64,000 nucleotides of DNA from Virgibacillus profundi (lineage in GTDB: Bacteria; Bacillota; Bacilli; Bacillales; Amphibacillaceae). The DNA is taken from the NCBI RefSeq assembly GCF_002287375.1, contig NZ_NPOA01000002.1, forward strand, positions 248,001 to 312,000. The letters run 5' to 3'. Below, in pieces: positions 8,944 to 18,280 of the stretch. The translations under genes were made by a program, and so were the position numbers. Position 1 is the first letter of the stretch, and each line of letters opens with the position of its first letter. Below the pieces are notes generated by a model, which worked only from the letters and a program-made list of their open reading frames with translations, had not been told where the DNA came from and searched no databases.

Positions 8944-9470
8944 TGAAATATTGGGAAATATTTCAAGCGTTTTTTATTCCAGGAATACTCGGATATGGTG
9001 GGGGACCTGCATCTATCCCACTTGTTGAAAATGAAGTCGTTACACGCTTTGAATGGATGAGTGTTCAGGAATTCAGTGAAGTGCTGGCACTGGGAAATTC
9101 ATTGCCAGGGCCAATTGCAACCAAAATGGCAGGATATATTGGTTATGATGTTGGTGGTATCTTAGGTGCAGTGATTGGAGTTTTTGCCGCTGTAGCACCT
9201 TCACTGATCATCATGATATTATTGCTTGGACTACTTACTAAATACAAAGATTCTCCTAAAGTAAAACGGTTAACTCTTTATGTGAGACCGGTTATTGCAA
9301 TATTACTTGGTGTAATGGCCTGGCGCTTTTTATTTGAATCCTATGAGGGAATAGGAATATGGCAGACAGCCATTATAACAGTTGTAAGTTACTTACTGAT
9401 GGAACGGTTTAAGGTGCATCCCGCATTTGTAATAGCTGGAGCGCTGTTGTATGGTGGGTTTTTGTTGTAG
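8940..9470 (+). CDS. Chromate transporter, short-chain C-type subunit (Chr3C/YwrA-like)
   Basis: 176 aa. Second single-domain CHR protein, with GYGGGPASIPLVENEVV and LALGNSLPGPIATKMAGYIG, clearly a paralogue of the gene before it. ATG 8940 overlaps the preceding TGA (ATGA), so the two subunits are translationally coupled, as expected for an obligatory heteromer. It is the last gene of the operon. The 20-bp repeat array begins 30 bp after its stop, within what should be its 3' untranslated region. Confidence 0.92.
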   Translation: MMKYWEIFQAFFIPGILGYGGGPASIPLVENEVVTRFEWMSVQEFSEVLALGNSLPGPIATKMAGYIGYDVGGILGAVIGVFAAVAPSLIIMILLLGLLTKYKDSPKVKRLTLYVRPVIAILLGVMAWRFLFESYEGIGIWQTAIITVVSYLLMERFKVHPAFVIAGALLYGGFLL

Positions 9471-9500
9471 GTTTATTGGGGGAGCGTGTGGATGTGTGGC

Positions 9501-9860
9501 TGGAGGACGATATATCATCCGAAGAGCGAGGATATCCTCCAGAGAGCGAATATATCATCCGGAGCCAGAATATATCGTCCGGAGCCAAGATATATCCTCC
9601 GGAGCCAAGATATATCCTCCGGAGAGCGAATATATCATCCGGAGCCAAGATATATCGTCCGGAGAGCGAATATATCATCCGGAGCCAGGACATATCGTCC
9701 GGAGAGCGAATATATCATCGGGAGCCAGAATATATCATCCGGAGAGCAGATATATCGTCCGGAGAGCGAATATATCATCCGGAGCCAGAATATATCGTCT
9801 GGAGAGAGAAAATATCCTCCGGAGAGCGAATATATCGTCCGGAAAGAAAATATATCAGCA
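9501..9860. repeat. Tandem array of about 17 degenerate 20-bp units
   Basis: From 9501 to 9840 the sequence falls on an exact 20-bp grid with no indels; an 18th unit (9841-9860) is degenerate. Consensus is GGAGMSMRRATATATCNTCC. Each unit carries a TATATC core and unit junctions form TCCGGA; some junctions make the longer palindrome GGACGATATATCGTCC. All three plus frames are open across it because no unit contains a stop and 20 is not a multiple of 3, so the long frames here are not evidence of coding. It lies between the chr operon and a terminator. Confidence 0.9.
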
Positions 9861-9870
9861 ATACCTCAAA

Positions 9871-9908
9871 AAAAGCCTTTCATGACAAATCATGAAAGGC
9901 TTTTCTGC
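9871..9908. terminator. Strong bidirectional terminator
   Basis: 15-bp perfect stem (9871-9885 with 9890-9904), CAAA tetraloop, with A/T tails on both sides. It closes the chr-repeat transcript and the convergent HAD gene. Confidence 0.88.
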
Positions 9909-9916
9909 ATCATCCA

Positions 9917-10702
9917 TTATTGCACTAACCCTAACTTTTTTAATCCATTAAAAATCCCTGAATTCGTTACAGAGCTTGTCTTGTGTTTTGCGTATTCGAA
10001 TAGTGCCGGATCGCCATTTTCCATAGCAAATCCTTCACCGACAACCTGAAGCATCTCTTTGTCATTCATTCCGTCTCCAAAAGCGATTGCCTGTTCTGCG
10101 GATAAGTTCAAGCGTTGAAGTATCCTATTTATGGCTTCACCTTTGTTCACATTTTTACGGATAATATCGAAGCTGTCCTGTGCGCCTTCAACGTTTACCT
10201 GGGAAAGTTGGATATTTGCATCATGTTCGTAAAGTGCTGCCTGCTCTTGATTTAAATTCATTGCAGTTGCACCTAAAATTTGATCGGCTACACCATTCGT
10301 ATATATTTTATTTCGTTTCAACTGAAAGATATCTATAAAATTTTTAACGATAGGGCTGTCAAGTGATGTAAAATAGTTATTTTCCGATGTGTACAGTACC
10401 ATCTCATGTCCATTTGCCTGAGCAGCATCTAGAAACTTGCCGATTGCGCTTTTGCCCATCGGTTCATCAACTACAGTTTCATTTTGATACACAGCATAGG
10501 CACCATTATATCCAATGATCGACTCGACATTCAGTTCTTCAGCAAGTTCCTTAACCTCATGTGATGGTCGACCAGTACATAAAAATACTTCTATATCCTG
10601 CTTCTGCAGTTGGGAAATTGCCTGCTTTGTTGATTCCGTATAGGTGTGATCCGGTTTTAAAATGGTTCCATCAATATCGAGAAAAAGTATTTTGTAATTC
10701 AT
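9917..10702 (-). CDS. HAD superfamily Cof-type phosphatase
   Basis: 261 aa. Motif I FLDIDGTILKPD is near the N-terminus, motif II is FLCTGRP, and motif IV is FGDGMNDKEML, with the large C2B cap between them: the Cof/YbjI group acting on sugar phosphates, flavin or pyridoxal phosphates. The start is ATG at 10702 because AAAGGAG lies just upstream; a TTG 27 bp earlier would precede this site. Monocistronic with its own terminator. The substrate cannot be deduced. Confidence 0.9.
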   Translation of the reverse strand: MNYKILFLDIDGTILKPDHTYTESTKQAISQLQKQDIEVFLCTGRPSHEVKELAEELNVESIIGYNGAYAVYQNETVVDEPMGKSAIGKFLDAAQANGHEMVLYTSENNYFTSLDSPIVKNFIDIFQLKRNKIYTNGVADQILGATAMNLNQEQAALYEHDANIQLSQVNVEGAQDSFDIIRKNVNKGEAINRILQRLNLSAEQAIAFGDGMNDKEMLQVVGEGFAMENGDPALFEYAKHKTSSVTNSGIFNGLKKLGLVQ

Positions 10703-10810
10703 GAAGTTCTCCTTTATATATGTAATCAAATATAAGTAGATTTTATCATAGATGGACAGAATCTGGTATTAATCTACATCTAACTGTAACTGAAGGCCTT
10801 GTTTCAAGCA

Positions 10811-10847
10811 TAAAAAAGCACCACCGGAATGGATATCCAGGGTGCTT
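10811..10847 (-). terminator. Terminator of the oligoendopeptidase gene
   Basis: Read on the minus strand: AAGCACC ... GGTGCTT stem with an inner TGGATATCCA palindrome, then a T-run. Confidence 0.75.
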
Positions 10848-10868
10848 ATTATTGATGTTACATTTTAT

Positions 10869-12566
10869 TTATAATGCTTTGTCATCCACTGAATCAAGCC
10901 ATGCCTCAATCGTACCAATAACTTCTTCAACAGTTCCTTCTTTAAATGGTGAGCTCAGGTTTGCAGCTTCCACAAGCCCAAGGAAGGATTTTGACCCACC
11001 TAATTTACATAAATTAATATAATCACTCCAAGCTTCTTCCTGATTTGATCGTGATTTTTTCCAAAATTGGAATGCACAGATTTGTGCCAGTGTATAATCA
11101 ATATAATAAAATGGCACTTCATAAATATGCCCCTGACGCTGCCAGAACCCGCCTGCTTCTAAATAAGCATTTCCATCATAATCGCGATGTGGCAGATAGG
11201 TTTCCTCCAGCTTTTTCCAAGCTTGCTTTCTCTGGTCCGGTGTCCATTCCGGGTTTTCATAAACAAGATGCTGGAATTCATCCACGGCAACACCATATGG
11301 CAGGAACTGAAGTCCATCTGCCAGATGTGCATATTTGTATTTATCTGTATCCTCTTTAAAAAATAACTCCATCCATGGCCATGTGAAAAATTCCATGCTC
11401 ATGGAATGTATTTCGGCTGATTCGCTGGTGGGGACCAGGTATTCAGGAATTCCGATATTGCGACTGGAATAAAACTGAAAGGCATGTCCGGCCTCATGTG
11501 TAAGTACATCAATATCTCCAGAGGTACCATTGAAATTTGAAAAGATAAATGGGGATTGGTAGTCTTCGATAAAAGTACAATATCCGCCAGCTTCTTTTCC
11601 TTTCTTGGCTTCCAGATCCATTAGATTTCTATCCAGCATAAAGTGGAAAAAATCATTGGTTTCATCAGATAATTCCTCGTACATTTGTTTTCCATTTTCA
11701 ATAATCCAATCAGGTGACCCTTTTGGCTTCGCATTCCCATTTTTGAATTTAAAGTTTTCATCATAAAATTTTAATTTCTCCACACCAATGCGCTTAGCCT
11801 GTTTTTCATACAGCTTTGAAACTAATGGTACAATAAAATCACGAACCTGCTTACGGAAAACTTCGACCATACTCCCGTCATAATCAATTCTTTGCATGCG
11901 AAGATAGCCAAGCTCTACAAAATTTTTATATCCAAGTGTTGTAGCTATTTCATGGCGGACTCTTACAAGCTGGTCATAAAGATCATCAAATTTAGCTGCA
12001 TGACTTTCAAAAAATCCGGCACTTGCATTAACTGCTTCCCTGCGAATAGACCGATCCTTGACTTCAGTATATGGAGCAAGCTGGGCAAGTGTATAGGTTT
12101 CTCCCTGAAAATCCACTTCTGCAGATGCTACAAGCTTGGAGTATTCGGATGATAATTTATTTTCCTTTTGAAGCAAATGAATGACTTCCGGTGAGAAAGA
12201 CTTCATTTCAAAATCAGCAATCCGGAATAATTGTGAACCCCATCGGTTTTCCAGTTCTTCACGAAACCCTGAAGTAACTAATTCCTTATAAAATGCCGTA
12301 TTCAATGCTTGTATCTCAGGCTCTAATTCATCAAAAAAGTCACGCTCTTTCTGGTAGTATTCGTCATTAGTATCGATTGACGCCCGTACGTAAACCAGAT
12401 TAAATAGAGTTGATAACCTATTACGAAATTCATTTATTCCTTCAATTGCTTTGTTTGCCTCTTCCAATGAATCAGCATTCTTAAAGGTATTCAAAAGCAC
12501 GGTAAATTTATCCTTTTCCGCTTGTAGATTCGGCCGTTCATACTTATAGTCTTCGAATTTTAACAT
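10869..12566 (-). CDS. M3 family oligoendopeptidase (PepF-like)
   Basis: 565 aa. Zinc metallopeptidase motif HEAGH at residues 357-361 (DVLTHEAGHAFQFYSS) with the downstream glutamate expected around ESAEIHSMSMEFF. It is a soluble cytoplasmic enzyme that trims short peptides. The length is typical of the M3B PepF-related group. ATG 12566 is preceded by AAGGAGGACTACAT. It is transcribed alone. Confidence 0.92.
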   Translation of the reverse strand: MLKFEDYKYERPNLQAEKDKFTVLLNTFKNADSLEEANKAIEGINEFRNRLSTLFNLVYVRASIDTNDEYYQKERDFFDELEPEIQALNTAFYKELVTSGFREELENRWGSQLFRIADFEMKSFSPEVIHLLQKENKLSSEYSKLVASAEVDFQGETYTLAQLAPYTEVKDRSIRREAVNASAGFFESHAAKFDDLYDQLVRVRHEIATTLGYKNFVELGYLRMQRIDYDGSMVEVFRKQVRDFIVPLVSKLYEKQAKRIGVEKLKFYDENFKFKNGNAKPKGSPDWIIENGKQMYEELSDETNDFFHFMLDRNLMDLEAKKGKEAGGYCTFIEDYQSPFIFSNFNGTSGDIDVLTHEAGHAFQFYSSRNIGIPEYLVPTSESAEIHSMSMEFFTWPWMELFFKEDTDKYKYAHLADGLQFLPYGVAVDEFQHLVYENPEWTPDQRKQAWKKLEETYLPHRDYDGNAYLEAGGFWQRQGHIYEVPFYYIDYTLAQICAFQFWKKSRSNQEEAWSDYINLCKLGGSKSFLGLVEAANLSSPFKEGTVEEVIGTIEAWLDSVDDKAL

Positions 12567-12765
12567 ATGTAGTCCTCCTTCTGTATAATTATATAGTATT
12601 CGACATTGGGGGTGTGAATTCCTGTTTCAGTATAGATACAAGTTGTAAAACTATTTTATGGGGCATTCGGCAATAGTCTTGATAAATGCCATGTCTTCTA
12701 TTGTTTCAAAATATCAGGCGATTAGTGATAAACTATAGATAATATTATACATAAAGGAGATTTCC

Positions 12766-12993
12766 ATGAAACCAAAATTCGAACTAACTAAAGAACAAAA
12801 AGACGAAATGATTGGATCAATCAAAGGCTATTTCGAAAAAGAACGGGATGAAGAGATTGGCGATTTAGCGGCAATGCTTATGCTGGAGTTTTTTATGGAA
12901 GAGCTCGCACCAATGTTTTATAATATTGGGGTGGCGGACAGCCACGCATATTTACATGAAAAACTTGAAGATATATTCGAGATCCAAAAATAG
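12766..12993 (+). CDS. DUF2164 family small protein
   Basis: 75 aa, acidic, predicted helical. The pattern LTKEQKDEMIGSIKGYFEKE followed by EEIGDLAAMLMLEFFMEELAPMFYN matches the DUF2164 family, which has no known function. AAAGGAGA precedes the ATG. It is 12 bp before the ywbE-like gene and probably co-transcribed with it. Confidence 0.85.
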   Translation: MKPKFELTKEQKDEMIGSIKGYFEKERDEEIGDLAAMLMLEFFMEELAPMFYNIGVADSHAYLHEKLEDIFEIQK

Positions 12994-13005
12994 GGTGGGA
13001 AGCAA

Positions 13006-13200
13006 ATGACAATTGATGGAAGACATCGGAAAAATATTTATCCTGGATTAGAAGTGGAAATTGTTCTAAAAAAGGATCAAAGAACAGGTAAAACGACAAG
13101 CGGGATTGTTAAAGATCTACTGACAAATTCCCAGTTTCATCCACATGGAATTAAAGTTCGTTTAGAAGATGGCCAGGTAGGGAGAGTTCATACAAAATAA
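13006..13200 (+). CDS. ywbE: YwbE family protein
   Basis: 64 aa. The conserved core (GLEVEIVLKKDQRTGK, then SQFHPHGIKVRLEDGQVGRV) spans nearly the whole protein and is diagnostic of the YwbE family, a compact beta-barrel-like protein widespread in Firmicutes and other bacteria. Molecular function not established. Follows the DUF2164 gene closely. Confidence 0.9.
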   Translation: MTIDGRHRKNIYPGLEVEIVLKKDQRTGKTTSGIVKDLLTNSQFHPHGIKVRLEDGQVGRVHTK

Positions 13201-13420
13201 TTAAAAATGTCTGTTGGTTGTCTGAATAAGATGATTGACAGATTTTTTAGCTTAAAGTCCTATGACTATATAATCATTTATGAATTTTTTTAGTATTTTT
13301 CCAGTTGAATATGTAGTTAAAAAAGCTCATTTTTGCTAAATAGCTTAAATTCTAATATTTACCAATCCAATGTTTGATACAATAATATAGGTAATTTAAG
13401 TCACTAACAGGAGGGACAAA

Positions 13421-15457
13421 ATGACCAGAAAAATATATTATTTTGGTTTGGTAATTTTAATTATTTTATTAGCGGCATGTTCTTCGGATTCATCAAATGA
13501 AGAAACACCTGTTGCAGAAGAAACATCCAACGCGGAAGCACCATTGGAGCCGGAGGTTTTATTTTCCTATGAAGAAGGGGAAGATGACCGGTATGAAATT
13601 CATAATATTACTAGTTCATATGATGCAAGTACCGTTTTATTCAATACAAAAGAAACGATAAAACGAGATGATGAAAGGTATGACTATGTCGTATATGGTG
13701 GAAAAGATGCAGTGGAACTGAGGGAGCTTTCAACATCAGGGGATGAAGAAGAGGCTTGTCAACAGGAGAATATTTCGCCAAATGGGCAGTATCTGATTGT
13801 TAAATGCCTGAAAATGGATCATGCGTTTATGATTTATGATTTAGAAAAAGATGAGATCATTCATGAAGAGCCTGAATTTGAAGACTATGGTACAGATGTT
13901 ATGGGGATTACAAATGATATGGAAGTAGTCTTGAAATCAATCGATGGGGATCTATTATCCATATACAATGTGGAAAATAAGCAAACAGAGGAATATTCTT
14001 TACCGAAATTAACCGGTATTGAAGATGAAGTATTTGAGAATTTTGCTATTTCCAATGATGGTCAAAAAATTCTAATCAATGCATTTTATCGGCTTTATTT
14101 AGTAGATAGGGGTACAGGTGAATTACAGGAAATCCTCAATCTTGATTCCTATCAGGAGCAATTTGAAACAGAAGAACTCTATCTTTATAGCCAAAGATTC
14201 TCTCCTGATGGAAAATATGCTTTTATCAAAATAAGTGAAAATACGTCGGATCCAATATACCAAAGTCATAATTTTATCAATCTGGAGACGGGTGAGATCC
14301 AGAGTTTTTCCGAATTTGAGTATAATCGTATTGGTGATATTGATGAAAATGGGAGAGTGCTTTTGACGGATTCTGATGATGAAATATATATATATTCCAT
14401 TCCGGATGAAGAAACATACCGTATTCCTGATTTAGATTTAAGCACATATGCAGATGAGTTTACATTATCTACGGATGGAAACTATTTATTATACAGTGAT
14501 AAAAAAAGCGATGAAGTAAAAACAAATTATGTATATAAGGTAGCTCTCGGTGATGTCAGTACATATGAGACTACAGATTTCATGGCAACACCAGAGGAAT
14601 TAGAGGAACTCGAGTCGAGCCCTGGTGAAGGTGATACTACTGCTGATAGTATTGAATTATCACCAGTGGAAGAAGATGTGAACAATCTTTACATGGAAAA
14701 TTGGAACAATATATCCAATGTACTGTACCCTACTGAATTTCCGGAAGAGGTTGAAAGTATCAGCTACCGAGTGAATACGGGCAGATATGGGCAAACTATT
14801 AAATTTGTTTCTGATTCTACCGTACGGAAGGATATGTCATTCACCGCTGTTGACCGAACAGGTGAAGACCATCCAGCTGTTTGTATTGATGATGATTTAG
14901 AGCTGACAGAGACGAAAGATGGCATAGACTACTATTTTTATTTATTCAGCAATGATGAAGGGGAAATTTCCTTTGTAAAGGATGAATGGTGCTATACAAT
15001 AGAAGGGGAAGACTTTACGGAAGAGGAATATTTTACTGTTGCTTATTCACTGGCTAAGGCCGGAGAGATACCGCACGAGCTACCAATTGATGAAGTATCA
15101 TTTCCAACAGAATTGCCTATTCAGGATGTAATTGTTTCAAGGAATGCACTTTATCATTATGATGAAATGAAACATAAATATGTTGTAGATTATTATGGTG
15201 ACAACGAAAATGATGTGAAAATCGATTTTGAAATAGATCAAAATGAACCGGATTTTTATGATTATGAGGAAAATGAATCGATAGAATTAACAAATGGCAT
15301 GGAAGGTTCGTACAACGAAGAGTATTTAAGGGTATTTATGTATGACGATAAATATTATTATACAATTAAAGCAGATATTGATAATGAATTGATTGATAAA
15401 TTAGGTATTGAAAATATAAAAAATGCCTTGATTGAAGTAGGTAATTCGGTGGAATAG
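13421..15457 (+). CDS. Large lipoprotein with beta-propeller-like N-terminal part
   Basis: 678 aa, very acidic. The lipoprotein signal peptide ends at C20 (LLAACSSD). Residues of about 40-385 contain spaced motifs such as SPNGQYLIVKC, SNDGQKILINA, SPDGKYAFIKI and STDGNYLLYSD, the TolB/WD-like blade signature, so a surface-anchored propeller is likely. The region from about 420 to the end is a separate domain with two similar parts (YPTEFPEEVESISYRV and FPTELPIQDVIV), which I do not recognise. High Asp/Glu content fits a halotolerant envelope protein. It stands alone between long spacers and a terminator. Function unknown. Confidence 0.8.
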   Translation: MTRKIYYFGLVILIILLAACSSDSSNEETPVAEETSNAEAPLEPEVLFSYEEGEDDRYEIHNITSSYDASTVLFNTKETIKRDDERYDYVVYGGKDAVELRELSTSGDEEEACQQENISPNGQYLIVKCLKMDHAFMIYDLEKDEIIHEEPEFEDYGTDVMGITNDMEVVLKSIDGDLLSIYNVENKQTEEYSLPKLTGIEDEVFENFAISNDGQKILINAFYRLYLVDRGTGELQEILNLDSYQEQFETEELYLYSQRFSPDGKYAFIKISENTSDPIYQSHNFINLETGEIQSFSEFEYNRIGDIDENGRVLLTDSDDEIYIYSIPDEETYRIPDLDLSTYADEFTLSTDGNYLLYSDKKSDEVKTNYVYKVALGDVSTYETTDFMATPEELEELESSPGEGDTTADSIELSPVEEDVNNLYMENWNNISNVLYPTEFPEEVESISYRVNTGRYGQTIKFVSDSTVRKDMSFTAVDRTGEDHPAVCIDDDLELTETKDGIDYYFYLFSNDEGEISFVKDEWCYTIEGEDFTEEEYFTVAYSLAKAGEIPHELPIDEVSFPTELPIQDVIVSRNALYHYDEMKHKYVVDYYGDNENDVKIDFEIDQNEPDFYDYEENESIELTNGMEGSYNEEYLRVFMYDDKYYYTIKADIDNELIDKLGIENIKNALIEVGNSVE

Positions 15458-15474
15458 ATACACTCAGGTATCTG

Positions 15475-15523
15475 AACCGTCACTTGTTAGGGAGGAACCC
15501 TTCAAGTGACGGTTTGTTTTTTT
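15475..15523 (+). terminator. Terminator after the propeller lipoprotein
   Basis: 12-bp stem (15475-15486 with 15503-15514), an internal AGGG/CCCT extension in the loop, and a T-run that runs into the stop codon of the convergent symporter gene. Confidence 0.85.
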
Positions 15524-16724
15524 ATGAAGCTTTTGCTTCCCGCTTTCTTTCCGATGCTTCTACAACAACACTTGCAGTTGCATCACCCATGATATTTACA
15601 GATGTCCGCATCATATCAAGCACCCGGTCAACACCGGCAATCAATGCAATCCCTTCAAGTGGAAGGTTAATTGCTGCAAGAACCATCGTTAACATGACAA
15701 GACCAGCACCAGGCACACCAGCTGTTCCAATAGAAGCAAGTGTTCCTATTAATACAACCATCATAATTTGGGCAAAAGTTAACTCCATTCCAAAATATTG
15801 TGCGATAAAAACGACAGTAATCCCCTGGTATAATGCTGTTCCATCCATGTTTATTGTTGCACCTAATGGAAGAACAAAGCTACTGGTTTCCTTGGATACA
15901 CCAAGACTTTCCTGTGTGTTTTTCATCGTTACAGGCAGCGTACCAGAGCTTGAGCTTGTACTGAATGCGACAGCTGCTGCAGGGAAAATACCTTTGAAAA
16001 AGTGAACCGGATTCATTTTTCCGAGTGATTTTACAGCTAAAGAATAAATAATTCCCGCATGAATGACACATCCTATTAGTACAGCAATAATTAACTTGAT
16101 TAGCGGAAGAAGTACGGATATTCCATACTCTCCTACAATCGGAGCAAGCAAGCCGAAAATACCAAAAGGTACCAGTATCATGATGAGTGCAGTAATTTTG
16201 TACATGATTTCTGCCAGTCCATCAAAAAATCGCTGTACCGGAGCAGCCTTTTCGCCAACTAATATGATACCAATTCCTAAGAAAATGGCAAAGAAGATAA
16301 TTTGCAGTACATTTCCTGTCGTTAAGGATTCCATTGGATTTGTAGGAATAATATTTAATAATGTTTGGACGACACCTTCTGTTTCCGTTGGTTCTACTGC
16401 TGTATCCTCAACTGTAATATCAGCGCCGGTCCCAGGTGAAATGACAAATCCAGCAGTTAGACCGATTGTTATTGCGATAAAACTTGTCACTAAATAAAAG
16501 GAAATTGTTTTACCGCCTAACCTGCTCAGTTTTTTAATATCTCCTGCACTGGTTACGCCAACAATAATGGTTGAAAGGATTAATGGAACAATGATAAATT
16601 TAATAAGACGTAAAAATATATCACCAATCGGCTGAACAAAATTCGCTCTTTCTCCAAAAATTAAACCAACAATAATAGCGAGGATAAACGCGGCAATAAT
16701 TTGCCAAACTAAACTTTTCTTCAT
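15522..16724 (-). CDS. Dicarboxylate/amino acid:cation symporter (DAACS, GltP/DctP type)
   Basis: 400 aa, eight membrane helices plus two re-entrant loops. Family motifs: the serine-rich loop AFSTSSSSGTLPVT, then PLGATINMDGTALYQG, and GVPGAGLVMLTM with VDRVLDMMRTSVNIMGD near the end. It moves glutamate, aspartate or C4-dicarboxylates with protons or sodium. ATG 16724 is chosen because AAAGGAGG lies upstream; the extra 17 codons of the longer frame contain this ribosome site. Substrate choice between amino acid and dicarboxylate is not resolved. Confidence 0.93.
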   Translation of the reverse strand: MKKSLVWQIIAAFILAIIVGLIFGERANFVQPIGDIFLRLIKFIIVPLILSTIIVGVTSAGDIKKLSRLGGKTISFYLVTSFIAITIGLTAGFVISPGTGADITVEDTAVEPTETEGVVQTLLNIIPTNPMESLTTGNVLQIIFFAIFLGIGIILVGEKAAPVQRFFDGLAEIMYKITALIMILVPFGIFGLLAPIVGEYGISVLLPLIKLIIAVLIGCVIHAGIIYSLAVKSLGKMNPVHFFKGIFPAAAVAFSTSSSSGTLPVTMKNTQESLGVSKETSSFVLPLGATINMDGTALYQGITVVFIAQYFGMELTFAQIMMVVLIGTLASIGTAGVPGAGLVMLTMVLAAINLPLEGIALIAGVDRVLDMMRTSVNIMGDATASVVVEASERKREAKAS

Positions 16725-16872
16725 GACATCCTCCTTTAAAAGGTGATTAAATGCTAGTAAATACCTCCTTTTCAAGTTTGTACTATTATCCTATTCAGCT
16801 ATATGTGTAAAAATTCAATTATTTGGTGAAATGACTTTCCTTGAGATCAAAAAGGCTAAGAAAAAAATGTCC

Positions 16873-16902
16873 GGTTCAATTGACTTTATTCGGGTTCAAT
16901 TG
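16873..16902. repeat. Direct repeat GGTTCAATTG, period 20 bp
   Basis: Two exact 10-bp copies at 16873-16882 and 16893-16902, each with the palindrome CAATTG, in the spacer before the small membrane protein gene. Same-face spacing suggests a regulator site, but none is assigned. Confidence 0.45.
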
Positions 16903-16946
16903 TAGACTATATAAAGATACATATTTATTTTATGAGGTGAAAAATC

Positions 16947-17234
16947 ATGATACAATCAGTCTTTCTAATAGGGGCTATTTTAACAGTAGCTATTGTTGTA
17001 ATTAACATTGTTCTTCTTAAAGCTTCACCAAAGGAAAAGTATACTTGCTATTATCCAAGTTTCGTTTTCATTATTGCAGGCCTACTATTCCTCGGTCTTG
17101 CTTCCCTTATGGACAAAGTTGAAGTTATGGGAGCAGGCTTAGGTGGATGGGGAATTGCATCCCTATTCGCAGCAGCTATCGGACTAATTGTTACATCCAT
17201 TTTAGATTCCAATGCAAACAATGCAAATGCTTAA
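16947..17234 (+). CDS. Small membrane protein, YesK-like
   Basis: 95 aa with three predicted helices (about 3-24, 36-56, 64-85), short loops and a Asn/Ala-rich tail. Size and topology resemble the YesK family of small Bacillus membrane proteins; the resemblance is weak and function is unknown. AGGTGAAAAATC precedes the ATG. Flanked by its own terminator, so it is monocistronic. Confidence 0.75.
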   Translation: MIQSVFLIGAILTVAIVVINIVLLKASPKEKYTCYYPSFVFIIAGLLFLGLASLMDKVEVMGAGLGGWGIASLFAAAIGLIVTSILDSNANNANA

Positions 17235-17242
17235 GTAAGAAT

Positions 17243-17272
17243 AAAAAAAGAGCGACGGATCGCTCTTTTTTT
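17243..17272 (+). terminator. Terminator
   Basis: 13-bp A/T-capped perfect stem with CGGA tetraloop (AGAGCGA/TCGCTCT core) and T-run. Confidence 0.88.
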
Positions 17273-17364
17273 GTGGGCAAAATATATGTGAAACATGGAT
17301 TGTAAACCAGCTCACGGGCTGATGTTCTCGCTGATGAGCTGATGCCCCAGCCCTCGAGCTGATG

Positions 17365-18213
17365 TTATTTCAAATACGTATTCCCATCAAGCTGTTCAAT
17401 TTTTCCTTCTTTCATTAATTTTCCGAGTGCACGTTTGAAAGCTGCTTTACTTATATTGAAAGTCCCACGGATATCTTCTGGATCACTTTTGTCACTGAAA
17501 GGAATTACTCCATCACCAAGTTCCAGCTGTTCTAAAATGGCGTCTGCATCTTCGCCCATACTATGCTGCTTCAATGGCCGGAGTGAAACATTCAATGTGC
17601 CATCTTCTTTTACCTCGATTACACGACCTTCAACCAATTCTCCCAGGCGGGGTTCCACTTTACGCTCGGTATGGTGGATGAATCCACGATAATCTTCTTC
17701 TGTTATAATAGCTGAACCTTCTCTATCCGTACGGTAAACGTTGCCGGATACTTTTTGATTCAGTAATTCATCTGGAGCAAGCGCTATTTCTCTTGCAAAA
17801 ACGCCTTCTGTTGCAGGGATGGCAAGTAGTCTCCCATTTTGATCCTTACCTAATGTAACAAATAGTTTGTCGCCTGCCTCAGGCCAAACGTTTTCAAATA
17901 ATGGCAGATCATCTTTTGAAACAAGCATTTCTTTCGTCGTGCCAATGTTGACGAATGCTCCGAGATTTGGAATAACCTCCACAACATCAGCCCAGCCAAA
18001 TTCATCCATTTGCACAGTGGGTAATTGTGTTGTTGCTGTAATATTTCCTTTTTTATCGGAGTATAGAAAAACTTCTACCTGCTGATCAGGCTCCAGCTCG
18101 ATTTCCGTTTCATTATGATGCAACAAGGCTTCTTCCATATCTTTTTGCAAAACATATCCTGAGTCGATTTTTCGTAATACAGTCATTGTTTGAATGGTTC
18201 CCAGTGGTAACAT
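17365..18213 (-). CDS. cvfB: S1-domain RNA-binding protein CvfB (YitL-like)
   Basis: 282 aa. Three S1-like beta-barrel repeats (about 5-65, 70-135, 140-215) are followed by a C-terminal winged helix (about 225-282, IRGTFNISKAAFKRALGKLMKEGKI). This order defines the conserved virulence factor B/YitL family, which binds RNA and in staphylococci affects exoprotein expression. The length matches. The start at 18213 has only a modest GAAAGG ribosome site. Between its stop and the terminator to the left lie four copies of GCTGATG (17318-17364) of unknown meaning. Confidence 0.92.
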   Translation of the reverse strand: MLPLGTIQTMTVLRKIDSGYVLQKDMEEALLHHNETEIELEPDQQVEVFLYSDKKGNITATTQLPTVQMDEFGWADVVEVIPNLGAFVNIGTTKEMLVSKDDLPLFENVWPEAGDKLFVTLGKDQNGRLLAIPATEGVFAREIALAPDELLNQKVSGNVYRTDREGSAIITEEDYRGFIHHTERKVEPRLGELVEGRVIEVKEDGTLNVSLRPLKQHSMGEDADAILEQLELGDGVIPFSDKSDPEDIRGTFNISKAAFKRALGKLMKEGKIEQLDGNTYLK

Positions 18214-18246
18214 AGCTCAACCTTCTTTCTTTTATGTATGTATTGG

Positions 18247-18280
18247 AAAAGGGGTACCCTTCTATTAAGAGTACCCCTTT
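18247..18280 (-). terminator. Minus-strand terminator upstream of cvfB
   Basis: Stem AAAGGGGTAC/GTACCCCTTT with a 13-nt loop, followed by TTTT on the minus strand. It ends a transcript arriving from 18.6 kb, where no large gene exists, which supports a small RNA or small-protein unit there. Confidence 0.7.

Noticed and set aside
8421-8966. 181-aa minus-strand frame opposite the chromate transporter
   Set aside because: Antisense shadow of a clear membrane protein gene; no start signals.
9501-9860. CRISPR array
   Set aside because: The 20-bp units are directly adjacent with no unique spacers and there are no cas genes.
9451-10049. Three long overlapping plus-strand frames (139-187 aa) and one minus frame with RIYHPEPEY/ISSG repeats
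   Set aside because: They arise from the stop-free 20-bp repeat; all three frames translate the same 60-bp super-repeat, and one runs through a terminator into the antisense of the HAD gene. No ribosome site supports any of them.
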